Assembly (NCBI GenBank): GCA_937905825.1
Contig: CALCXM010000082.1
Coordinates: forward strand, 1 to 64,000
DNA: 64,000 nt
Direction: 5' to 3'
From: an uncultured bacterium
GTDB taxonomy: Bacteria; Planctomycetota; UBA1135; GCA-002686595
A model generated the notes under the pieces. That model did not search any database, was not told where the DNA came from, and was given only the letters and a program-made list of their open reading frames with translations. How positions within the stretch are numbered: position 1 is the first letter of the stretch; each line of letters starts with the position of its first letter. A program made the translations under genes and the position numbers. Below are positions 55,522 through 63,509 of the stretch, piece by piece.

Positions 55522-56590
55522 GCAGCCCGCGGATCCCTCCGTGCCCAGCGCCGAAGAAAACTCCGCTGCGAGTGCTGCCGCTGGCAGCGCGCAATCCAAC
55601 TCACCGGTCGAGCAGCCAGCGACCAGTGAGCGACGCGGGACTCCTGCGCCAAGCTTGGACGTCACCATCGTCGTGCCGGTCTCCTCGGGCACCGCGCGCC
55701 TCGAGAAAGTGATGAAAGCCCTCGGTTCTGAACTCGATGCGCTTGGAAAAACTTGGGAGTTGATCGCGGTGTTTGACGGCTGCCGCGGACCCGCATGGGA
55801 AGTGGGCAAGCGCTTGTCCGAAGAGCGTCCCGATCAGGTCAGCGTGATTTTCTTCCAGCAGTCCTTCGGCGCCTCCGCCTGCTTGTCCTCGGCCTTCGAT
55901 CACTCCCGGGGCAAGGTCATCCTGACCTCACCGGAGTACGTGCAAATCGATCCAAACGAAGTGGGGACGCTCTTGAGGGTCATCGAAGAAGGCGCCGACT
56001 TCGCCACACCCTGGCGTTATCCGCGGGTGGATGCCTTTCTCAACCGCGTGCAATCTTCGGCCTTCAACATGGTGATGCGGCGCATCGTCAAGACCTCGTT
56101 CCACGACCTGAATTGCTACTTTCGAGCGATTCGGCGTGAGGTCTTGATGGAGATGGCGATCTACGGAGACATGTATCGCTTCCTGCCCGTGATCGCCCAA
56201 CGTCAAGGGTTCAAGGTGCAAGAGGTCAAGGTGCGCCACCTGCAAGAGTGGGGCGGAGCGGGGGTCTTCGGCATCGGCGTTTACATGCGCCGCCTGTTGG
56301 ACATCATCGGCGTCGTGTTCCTGACGCACTTCACCGCCAAGCCCCTGCGTTTCTTCGGCACGATTGGAGCCGTCTTCGCCGGCCTCGGCGGCAGCTTGAC
56401 CTTCGTGGTCTTCCTGCAGTGGCTCCTGATGGACTCGCCGTTGTACTCGCGGCCCATCTTCTTGGTGGGAGTTCTATTCTTTGTGCTCGGCATCCAAGTG
56501 ATCGGCTTCGGACTTGTAGGGGAGATCATCATCTACACCCAAGCTCGCAAGCTGCGCGAGTACCGCGTCGAGCGCGTCTACGACAAGTAG
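55478..56590 (+). CDS. GT2-like protein with lost DxD motif (probable pseudoenzyme)
   Basis: This encodes up to 370 residues; ATG 55496 is another possible start, and a GGAGG at 55497-55501 stands before an in-frame TTG. A disordered first 55 residues is followed by a GT2 fold (LDVTIVVPV, ELIAVFDGCRG). Where the upstream paralogue has DGD, this protein has PEY at 152-154 (LTSPEYVQIDP), and the VDDGS motif is VFDGC. Two C-terminal membrane segments remain. The overlap with the active enzyme suggests co-translation and a heteromer in which this subunit is regulatory or structural; that is inference. Confidence 0.85.
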   Translation: MSENTRMEESPLEPKQPADPSVPSAEENSAASAAAGSAQSNSPVEQPATSERRGTPAPSLDVTIVVPVSSGTARLEKVMKALGSELDALGKTWELIAVFDGCRGPAWEVGKRLSEERPDQVSVIFFQQSFGASACLSSAFDHSRGKVILTSPEYVQIDPNEVGTLLRVIEEGADFATPWRYPRVDAFLNRVQSSAFNMVMRRIVKTSFHDLNCYFRAIRREVLMEMAIYGDMYRFLPVIAQRQGFKVQEVKVRHLQEWGGAGVFGIGVYMRRLLDIIGVVFLTHFTAKPLRFFGTIGAVFAGLGGSLTFVVFLQWLLMDSPLYSRPIFLVGVLFFVLGIQVIGFGLVGEIIIYTQARKLREYRVERVYDK

Positions 56591-56665
56591 GCCCCAACGG
56601 GGGCGACCTGCCTTGCACTCCTTGCGGTTGCGCTAGCCGTGACCGCGCAGGCAGTCAGCGCGCAG

Positions 56666-57277
56666 TCACTGACTCGGGGGGGTGCCCGCGGACAAGATCT
56701 GGTCCACGGCAGCGCTGATGTCGTGCACCACGTTCCAGCGTTCGCGGCTCTCCGCGCTGACCGGCTTGCCGGTGCTGACTAGAAAACCCGGCACGCCAAT
56801 GCGCGTTGCGGCCTCCAAGTCCCGGGAGGAGTCGCCCACGGCCCAACTGCCTTGCAAGTCGATGCCCAAGGCCGCTTGGGCTTGCAAGTACATGCCAGGC
56901 TTGGGCTTTCTGCACTCACAATCCTGGCGGTAGAGCTGCGATCCGTAGTCGGGATGATGGGGGCAGGCTTCGTAGTGATCGATGTGCGCGCCTTTTGCCG
57001 CGAGCAACTCATCCAGCCGCCGGTGGATTTGCCCCAAGCGGTCTTCGGTCAACTTGCCGCGGGCGATGCCGCTCTGGTTGGTGATCACCACGCACAGGTA
57101 GCCCGCGCGGTTGAGGCGTGCGATGGCTTCCCCGGCCCTGTCGACGAGGCGCAGGTCGTCCGGGTCCGAGAGGTAGTCCACCTCGGCATTGATGGTTCCA
57201 TCGCGGTCGAGAAAGACGGCCCGTGGACCGGGGCTATTCTGCGTCACCTGCAGTGGCCGGTGCGGTTTCGGGCTCAT
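56666..57277 (-). CDS. gmhB: D-glycero-D-manno-heptose 1,7-bisphosphate phosphatase-like HAD protein
   Basis: This encodes 203 residues. HAD motif I is FLDRDGTIN, motif II VITNQSG, and the zinc loop is CPHHP with DCECRKPKPGM, then motif IV AVGDSSRDLEAA. This pattern is that of GmhB, which removes the 1- or 7-phosphate from heptose bisphosphate in lipopolysaccharide or S-layer sugar synthesis. Histidinol-phosphatase HisB-N is related but usually fused. The gene overlaps the upstream lipoprotein gene by 44 bases. Confidence 0.9.
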   Translation of the reverse strand: MSPKPHRPLQVTQNSPGPRAVFLDRDGTINAEVDYLSDPDDLRLVDRAGEAIARLNRAGYLCVVITNQSGIARGKLTEDRLGQIHRRLDELLAAKGAHIDHYEACPHHPDYGSQLYRQDCECRKPKPGMYLQAQAALGIDLQGSWAVGDSSRDLEAATRIGVPGFLVSTGKPVSAESRERWNVVHDISAAVDQILSAGTPPSQ

Positions 57278-57689
57278 GCAAATCAGACTCGCGCTTCAAG
57301 CGAATGAAGACACGCCCGGGGATCAGCTCACGCGTGGGCGTCACCGGCTGCAGGAATTCATCCAAGTTGATGAGCGTCGGGAAGTCGAAGGTGTGCGGGC
57401 CCACGGTGGCTTCGCTGTAGTACCAAGTGTCGTTCTCGGGGTCCGGGAAGAGGGCGCGTCCCTCGGCCTGGAAGCCCTTCTTGTGCAGACTGACGATCTG
57501 CTTTTCCTTCTTGAGCGCGATCATGCAGGGGGTCGCGAAGCCGGAAGCCACCCCATTGACGTAGACGTCGGCCCCGGGAGGGTCGGACGAAAAGTGGATC
57601 GCCACGGTCTCGCGGTAGGTGATGCAGGAAGAAAGGCTGGCTCCGGCGCAGAGTGCGAGGAGGACCGCTTTCGCTTGGGAAAAACTCAT
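57234..57689 (-). CDS. PEGA-domain lipoprotein
   Basis: This encodes 151 residues with GGAGA about 9 bases upstream of ATG 57689. The signal peptide ends at a Cys (LLALCAGASLSSC), suggesting a lipoprotein. Residues about 31-75 match the PEGA pattern (FSSDPPGADVYVNGVASGFATPC). PEGA domains are small beta repeats found in secreted and envelope proteins with no enzymatic role. The gene overlaps the gmhB-like start by 44 bases, so the two are probably co-translated. Confidence 0.8.
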   Translation of the reverse strand: MSFSQAKAVLLALCAGASLSSCITYRETVAIHFSSDPPGADVYVNGVASGFATPCMIALKKEKQIVSLHKKGFQAEGRALFPDPENDTWYYSEATVGPHTFDFPTLINLDEFLQPVTPTRELIPGRVFIRLKRESDLHEPETAPATAGDAE

Positions 57690-57797
57690 GGGGGGATTCT
57701 CCGGCTTGGAGGGGACTCATGCAACCGAAGGATTCTGGGGAGGTGACGGTCTACGTTGTTGCGCTCGAGTCCCGGCTGTGAAAACCTCTCATCGACC

Positions 57798-59375
57798 ATG
57801 AACGCCAATTCTCCCCAATCGCCTGCAACCGAGACCCACAGGGCTGCCGAGCCCGGATCTGGGCGCGGAATCGAAGGTGGGTTCGAGCCCGCGTTGGAGC
57901 TGGACAGCGTGGCGGGCAGGGACTGGATGGGTCCGCTGCTCCTGCTCGCGGCCCTCTTGGTGGGATTGTTGCGCTTCTGGCGCCTAGGGGAATGGAGCTT
58001 CTGGGTCGACGAGGTCTTCACCTATGCGGACGCCAATTTCGGGCTGGAGAGCGATCAACTGTGGAACCCCTTGGGCTACCGCTTGATCCTGGGCACGGCG
58101 AATCTCTTGGCCGAGCGTCCCGACGAATTCAGCATGCGCTTTCTTCCGGCAGTGGTGGGTTGGCTTTGCATCCCACTTTCCTTCTGGGCTTTCCGGGTTT
58201 GGGTGGGAGACCGGCGCGCGGCCCTCGTTGCGTTCTTGCTGGCCGCCAGTTCTTGGCAGATCTTCTGGTCCCAGAACGCGCGCTTCTACACCTTCGCCAT
58301 GGCGGTCACGCTGCTGGGCAGTGGCTTCGTCTTGCGCGGCTTGTTGAAGGGCAAGAGTGCGCAAGCTCTGCTCGGTCTATTGATCGTTGCGGGCGGCAGT
58401 GCCTTTCACGTGACGGCGTCTCTGATGGTGCCAGCTCTGTGCGTGGCGGCGGGCTTTGCCCTGTACTGGGGTCGCAGTCCCAAGGAGCGCGCGGAGCTCT
58501 TGCCGTCGCCCTTCGTTGCAAAGTTGTTGGGGGCCGCCCTGCTCTTGGGAGCTGTGATTGCGACCCCGTGGTTGTGGAGCGCGTTGGAGCATCACTCCGC
58601 ACAGAAGGGCTTGGAGGATCAACCTGGGCAGGGGGGCATCGCGAACTTGTTGCAGGGCCCCGTTCACTTGGCCATGACCTTGGGGTACTTCTACACGCCC
58701 GTGGCTGGCGCAGCCGCGATCGTCGGTGCGCTCTGGGCGCTCAAGCGTCGAGACCCCGCGGGTTCCTTTGTCTTGATGGTGACAAGCGTTGTGATCGGCA
58801 GCGCCCTCGTGATCTCGACAGAGGTGCTGATGACGGCGCAGTACACCTTCAGCGTCTTGCCTTGGTTCCTGTTGCTCGGGGTTTTGCCCCTGGAAGCCTT
58901 GGGCCGCAGCGCGACTGGGCGCAACCTGTTCAAGGCCGGGGCCTTGGTGCTCTGCGCCCCGGCGCTCGCGGGCAGCTTGCTGTACTTCACCGCACGTGGT
59001 GGGGAACGCGCCCGCTGGCGAGACGCTTACACCTACGTGGACTCCCAGCGCGGGGAAGGAGATCTAATCCTCGGCATGGGAACGAGCGTGGGAGAATTCT
59101 ACCTGGGCTCCAATCGCGTGGATCCCCGGCGTCCGGTAGTCGTTTCGCCCCTGGGGGATTGGTTCACGGACGGGCCCCGTCGTTGGACTCGCCATGACCG
59201 AAAAACTTGGGTGGTGGTCAGGCCCCAATGGTTCGACGGGTTCGACGCCAGCGACGCCCACATGATTCGCACCTGGCTTGCGAATGAGTGCCGGCTGGTG
59301 AAGTCCTTCCCACAGCTGATGGAGGGGCGCGACTTGGAGGTTCGCGTCTACCTGCGGGATCCTGCGGCCTTGTAG
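57798..59375 (+). CDS. GT39-like polytopic glycosyltransferase (ArnT/PMT family)
   Basis: This encodes 525 residues from ATG 57798; ATG 57756 is less likely. About ten hydrophobic segments begin at residue 55. The first loop carries FWVDEVFTYADA, in which the Asp-Glu pair corresponds to the catalytic DE of dolichyl- or undecaprenyl-phosphate-sugar-dependent transferases. It probably transfers a sugar from a polyprenyl carrier to protein or lipid. The nearby polyprenyl-phosphate GT2 gene could supply its donor. The final 90 residues form a soluble domain. Confidence 0.87.
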   Translation: MNANSPQSPATETHRAAEPGSGRGIEGGFEPALELDSVAGRDWMGPLLLLAALLVGLLRFWRLGEWSFWVDEVFTYADANFGLESDQLWNPLGYRLILGTANLLAERPDEFSMRFLPAVVGWLCIPLSFWAFRVWVGDRRAALVAFLLAASSWQIFWSQNARFYTFAMAVTLLGSGFVLRGLLKGKSAQALLGLLIVAGGSAFHVTASLMVPALCVAAGFALYWGRSPKERAELLPSPFVAKLLGAALLLGAVIATPWLWSALEHHSAQKGLEDQPGQGGIANLLQGPVHLAMTLGYFYTPVAGAAAIVGALWALKRRDPAGSFVLMVTSVVIGSALVISTEVLMTAQYTFSVLPWFLLLGVLPLEALGRSATGRNLFKAGALVLCAPALAGSLLYFTARGGERARWRDAYTYVDSQRGEGDLILGMGTSVGEFYLGSNRVDPRRPVVVSPLGDWFTDGPRRWTRHDRKTWVVVRPQWFDGFDASDAHMIRTWLANECRLVKSFPQLMEGRDLEVRVYLRDPAAL

Positions 59376-59536
59376 GACCAAGGCGCAGAAAGCGGCAAGG
59401 TTCGGGCTTCGCCTGCGCCCTTCCCGCTGCGGGGTTTCGCTGCTGTGCCTTCCTTGCGTTGTCCGCTTCCGTTCTTGCGGGACGCGTGCGTGGGCGCAGT
59501 GAGCGCTCCGTGAAGGCCCGCAAAGCACAAGCAATC

Positions 59537-59564
59537 ACCCCAGTGCGGCGCTTCGCACTGGGGT
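59537..59564. terminator. Hairpin between convergent GT39 and efp genes
   Basis: A perfect 11-base stem (ACCCCAGTGCG / CGCACTGGGGT) with loop GCGCTT lies between the two stops. A TATTGT follows on the plus strand and GATTG on the other, so it could serve both transcripts, without a real U-tract. Confidence 0.6.
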
Positions 59565-59618
59565 TATTGTGGAGGGGAGTTCTGCTGGATTGCCAGAACG
59601 CTCGAATCGCTGCCGCGA

Positions 59619-60185
59619 TCAGTCCGTGGCGCGTCCCATGAACTCTCCAGTCAGAGTGCTCAGCTTGATGACGTCGCCTTCCTTCACGTGAATGGGGACC
59701 TTGACGGCCATGCCCGTTTCGACGGTGGCGTCCTTCTTGACGTTGGTGGCGGTGTTGCCTTTGACCGCCATCTCCGCCCAGGTCACCTCGAGGGTCACTT
59801 GCGGCGGTAGATCGATGCCGATCGGGCTGTTGTCGTGGAAGGTCACATCCACCGTGGTGTTCTCCTTCACGAAACCCATGGCTTCATCCGCGAGATCCGC
59901 CGGCAGCGGGAACTGTTCGTAGGTTTCCTCGTCCATGAAAATGAACGAGTCCGTGCCCTCTTTGTAGAGGAACTGCGCCTTGCGCCGATCGAGGTACGCA
60001 ACGTCGAAGGAGTCGCTCGCGCTAGCCCGCAAGGATTGGATTTGACCGGTGGTCAAGCTCTTCAGCTTTAGCTGGAAGATGGCCCGCAGGTTGCCCGGCG
60101 TGGAATGCTTGTACTCGGTGATCAACCAGATGTCTCCGTCTCTCTCGATGACGGTGCCTTTGCGCAGATCAGAAGACCGGGCCAT
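59619..60185 (-). CDS. efp: Elongation factor P with Asn at the modification site
   Basis: This encodes 188 residues, the standard EF-P length and three-domain beta pattern: KOW-like domain I, central domain with LYKEGTDSFIFMDEETYEQ, and C-terminal VKVPIHVKEGDVIKLSTLTGEF. EF-P relieves ribosome stalling at polyproline. The tip loop reads HSTPGNLRA, so the position of Escherichia coli Lys34 or the rhamnosylated Arg of Pseudomonas EF-P is Asn32. No EpmA, EpmB, EarP or YmfI-like modifying enzyme gene is seen nearby. Confidence 0.94.
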   Translation of the reverse strand: MARSSDLRKGTVIERDGDIWLITEYKHSTPGNLRAIFQLKLKSLTTGQIQSLRASASDSFDVAYLDRRKAQFLYKEGTDSFIFMDEETYEQFPLPADLADEAMGFVKENTTVDVTFHDNSPIGIDLPPQVTLEVTWAEMAVKGNTATNVKKDATVETGMAVKVPIHVKEGDVIKLSTLTGEFMGRATD

Positions 60186-60470
60186 AAAAGGAGTGCTTGG
60201 GTCGGGGAAGCGCTCAGGGCCTCCAGAATCGTTCGGGGAGCAGGCTTCCCCCGGGCGGACCTTTGCAGGGTCTCAAGGGGGGACCTTGGTGAGGGAGAGG
60301 GTAACGGCTGACCGCCCAGGGCAAAAGTGATTCCACCGGAGAACCCCGCGTGTCTCGGGGGCCAAAAAGGGAAAAAGCTCGCAACGCCCCGAAGCGGGGG
60401 GCGCTTGGTAAAGGGACACGCGCCTTGCTCGGCATCTCGCGCCCCCCCCAAACCACTTCCCCCCCCAAAA

Positions 60471-62387
60471 ATGATGCAGTTCGCCAATCGGGTTCGATGG
60501 AACCGGTATGCCCAGAGTTTTTCCTGCAAATCGCAGGGGCGCTCCACATGGGCCTCGCCTGCGCTTTGCCTAGTGCTGCTTGGGGGACTCTGCGGAGGCG
60601 CTAGTGCCTCGAGCGTTCGGGGCCCGAACTCGCTTGCTGCGCTCGGGGCCTCCGAACAGTCGAGAGTTGAACAGGAGAGTGCTGAGCCGGCAAGCGTTGC
60701 TCTGAAGAGCGTTGACCTGCAGAGCGTTGACCTTGGGCGCGAGGTGCATGGGATCTTCGAGCAGCACTGCGCGGCTTGCCACACGCCAGACTCGAAGTCG
60801 CTCGGAGGCGTGCGTTACCGGGGCGAGTTGGATTCCCTGTTGGACTTTCCCCGGCTGCGTCAAAGCGACGCCTTGGACTTTGCCGAGCCAGCCGCATCCG
60901 AGCTCTACCTGCGCATCTCGGAGAAGGAGATGCCCCCCGCAAAAGCGGTGCGGGCCGGTCATTCGCGGGTTATGGAAAAAGCGGAAGTGCAACTCGTGCT
61001 CGATTGGATTCGCGCCGGCGCGCCGGACCCCGCGCAGGTTGCAGGGGCGAGCCCCGCCAGCATCGATCTAGTGGAGGCGGGACGCAGCGCGTTCATGGCG
61101 GCCTGCACTGCTTGTCACCCCTCAGGCCGGGCACTCGAAAAACGCAAGAGCTTGCCGCAGTGGCGTTCGACAGTCCTGCGCATGGGGGAGAAGCCGGGGG
61201 CGCGTTTGAAGCCCGACGATGTGGAGGCGATCGCTGCGTTCCTGTCGGCGAACAGTTCTCACCAAGCGGCGCAGTTGGACGCGCTTCCCGCAGATCTTTT
61301 CGATCCGGAGCAGTTGTTTGTGAACGCAACAATCTCAGGCGCCTTGCGTGGCAGCAGCCGAGGAGAGCGCCTGGAGAACAAAGACTTCAGCGCAGAGACC
61401 TGGGCGCAGATCGAGTGGCGGCCCGAGCACGGTCCGCTCAGCGCGCGCATCACCGCTTGCACCACTTGCCATCTGAGCAGCAACGCCGAGGGCCGTTCCG
61501 TGGAGATCCTGGAAGCCTCCTTCCGCTTCGACATCGACGCCGCCCTGGGAGTTGACGGGACTGCCTTGCAAGCGTCCACGGATTTTGGGCGGATCTCCGT
61601 TCCCTTCGGCGCATTCGGCTCCCAGAGCAACCCCGGTGCTTACCGCACGGTGACCCGTCCTTTGATTTTCAGCATGGGGCAACTGGTGGACCGCGACCAG
61701 ATTGGACCCTCCATCTTGCCCATGCCCTACGCGGACGAGGGTCTGCTGTTGAACTTGGAAGCGTCCCTGTTCGGCGACGTGACCGCCGAGCTCGACACGT
61801 ACCTCGTGAACGGATTGCAAGGCACCCTCGATGTGGACTTCTTTCAGAGTCGCGCCTACTCCGACAACAACTCGAATCTCGCCAGTGGGGCGCGCCTGAC
61901 CATCGGAACACCCCAAGTCACTTTGGGTGCTTCTGCCATGAGCGGTCACTTGGAAGAAGGCGCCGGTGGACTTGCGGGTCGGCTCGCCTATCAGATTCAA
62001 GGGCTCGACCTGACCTTCCATTTGTTCGAGCGTCTGCGCGTGTGCGCGGAGGTCGCCCGTCGCAAGAACCATCAGGTCTTCTTCGACGGCGGATTCCAGC
62101 GCGGGGAAGTCAGCTTGGAAGGCTACGTGCTCGAAGTGGACTGCTTGCTGTTGAAGGACGCCGGGCTTTCGTTCATCGCGCGCCAGGACAGCTTGCGCTA
62201 CGACGGCGACGTCGCGCCCTTTGGCAGCGTGCTGGGCAACGAATTCAAAACCCATCGCTTCACCTGGGGCTTCGAGCAGGTGCTTCCCGGCGGCAGCAGC
62301 CTGATGGTCAACCACGAACACTGGTCCACAGCGGGGGACACGGACAGCGTCGACATCGTCGGCCTGCGCTGGGTCACTTCCTTTTGA
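60471..62387 (+). CDS. Triheme cytochrome c fused to predicted outer-membrane beta-barrel
   Basis: This encodes 638 residues from ATG 60471 (ATG 60474 alternative); no Shine-Dalgarno sequence precedes it. After a hydrophobic segment (ASPALCLVLLGGLCGGASAS) come three heme-binding CxxCH sites: CAACH 100-104, CTACH 212-216 and CTTCH 329-333. The first lies in a planctomycete-type cytochrome domain (HGIFEQHCAACH). Residues about 340-638 alternate polar and hydrophobic as in beta-strands, with a terminal GLRWVTSF ending in Phe, typical of outer-membrane barrels. It may carry electrons across the outer membrane. It is followed at 47 bases by the cupredoxin gene. Confidence 0.87.
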   Translation: MMQFANRVRWNRYAQSFSCKSQGRSTWASPALCLVLLGGLCGGASASSVRGPNSLAALGASEQSRVEQESAEPASVALKSVDLQSVDLGREVHGIFEQHCAACHTPDSKSLGGVRYRGELDSLLDFPRLRQSDALDFAEPAASELYLRISEKEMPPAKAVRAGHSRVMEKAEVQLVLDWIRAGAPDPAQVAGASPASIDLVEAGRSAFMAACTACHPSGRALEKRKSLPQWRSTVLRMGEKPGARLKPDDVEAIAAFLSANSSHQAAQLDALPADLFDPEQLFVNATISGALRGSSRGERLENKDFSAETWAQIEWRPEHGPLSARITACTTCHLSSNAEGRSVEILEASFRFDIDAALGVDGTALQASTDFGRISVPFGAFGSQSNPGAYRTVTRPLIFSMGQLVDRDQIGPSILPMPYADEGLLLNLEASLFGDVTAELDTYLVNGLQGTLDVDFFQSRAYSDNNSNLASGARLTIGTPQVTLGASAMSGHLEEGAGGLAGRLAYQIQGLDLTFHLFERLRVCAEVARRKNHQVFFDGGFQRGEVSLEGYVLEVDCLLLKDAGLSFIARQDSLRYDGDVAPFGSVLGNEFKTHRFTWGFEQVLPGGSSLMVNHEHWSTAGDTDSVDIVGLRWVTSF

Positions 62388-62434
62388 GACCACACCTTCT
62401 TCCCACTCTCTTTTCTTTTTCCTGTACCTGATCC

Positions 62435-63274
62435 ATGAAGCTCCTCCAATCTTTCCAGCGCATTGCGCTTGCCTCCCTCACGGCCGCGGCCTTCTTCAGT
62501 GGCGCCGCAAATGCGGACACCATCGTTGTCACCCAGATTAACCTGAGTTTCCAACCCGCGGACATCACCATCAACCTGGGTGACACCGTGCGTTGGATTC
62601 GTACCGGCGGAGACCACACGGTGACCGAAGGCCAAGACGGTTTCGTGAACGGCAATGAAGCCTTCCATAGCCCCTTGAATGCGGGCACACCGGTTTTCGA
62701 GCACACCTTCGATGGGGCCTTCGTGGCGGCCAATCCTCGTCCAGGTGGCATCTACCTCTACGAGTGCGTGCCACACTTCGCCTTCAACATGCTGGGCACG
62801 GTGACGGTCAACTCGAGCAGTGAGCCGGGCGCTTCCTTCTGCGATTGCGCGGGCAACAACTCACCCTGCAACAACCCGGCGGGCGCCGGGGAAGGTTGCG
62901 CCAACTCCACCGGTTCGGGGGCCAAGCTCAGTGCGACGGGCAGCGCCAACGCCTTGACCGATGACATCACCTTCCTGGGAAGCGGCCTGGCGCCGAGCAA
63001 GCCTACCTTGCTCTTCTACGGCACGAGCCAGCAGAACGGCGGTCTCGGTAGCCCCTTCGGAGACGGTCTGCGTTGCGCCGGTGGTGCCATCCAACGCTTG
63101 AACGTGGTCTTCTCGAGCCCGACCGGCGAGTCCACTTGGGGCCCCGGTCTGAACGCTGGGCTGTGGAGCGCGGGGGACACCCGTCAATTCCAGATTTGGT
63201 ACCGCGATCCCCAGGGCGGACCCTGCAACTCCGGCTTCAACGTGAGCCAGGGCTACGGCGTCACGTTCAATTAG
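62435..63274 (+). CDS. Secreted cupredoxin with lineage C-terminal module
   Basis: This encodes 279 residues with a signal peptide (ALASLTAAAFFSGAANA). Residues about 27-125 are a plastocyanin/pseudoazurin-like copper domain with all type 1 ligands: His61 (GGDHTVT), Cys111, His114 and Met119 (ECVPHFAFNM). After a Cys/Asn-rich linker, residues about 140-279 form the module found at the end of the protein at 49028-52117 (SPFGDGLRCAGGAIQRLNV, FQIWYRD, GFNVSQGYGVTF). The cupredoxin probably shuttles electrons, perhaps with the cytochrome encoded just upstream. Confidence 0.9.
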   Translation: MKLLQSFQRIALASLTAAAFFSGAANADTIVVTQINLSFQPADITINLGDTVRWIRTGGDHTVTEGQDGFVNGNEAFHSPLNAGTPVFEHTFDGAFVAANPRPGGIYLYECVPHFAFNMLGTVTVNSSSEPGASFCDCAGNNSPCNNPAGAGEGCANSTGSGAKLSATGSANALTDDITFLGSGLAPSKPTLLFYGTSQQNGGLGSPFGDGLRCAGGAIQRLNVVFSSPTGESTWGPGLNAGLWSAGDTRQFQIWYRDPQGGPCNSGFNVSQGYGVTFN

Positions 63275-63292
63275 GGAGTGCGTCGACACTTT

Positions 63293-63338
63293 GCGGGCGA
63301 GCACTGCACAGGCCCTAGCCTGTGCAGTGCTCGCCCGC
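63293..63338. terminator. Perfect 21-base-pair hairpin
   Basis: An uninterrupted 21-base stem (63293-63313 with 63318-63338) closes the four-base loop CCTA. It lies 19 bases after the cupredoxin stop and before the convergent minus-strand gene, and has no U-tract. Most likely a transcript end. Confidence 0.65.
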
Positions 63339-63509
63339 ATGGTCGGTGCAGCGCGGCGTCGCCTGAGTCCTGAGCCAAGGCTTTCCATTCAGCGCTTCAA
63401 CCCGGCCTGTGGTCAGGCCACGACCCCAGGCCGCGAGAATGGGCAATCGATAGGCCTCGAGCGGCACCCAGGGGAGCCGTCGAAGCCTATGGATGCGTCC
63501 CCGAAGCCG

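Noticed and set aside
57880-57900. tRNA-like T-loop (GGGTTCGAGCCC)
   Set aside because: It lies inside the GT39-like coding sequence and has no cloverleaf around it.
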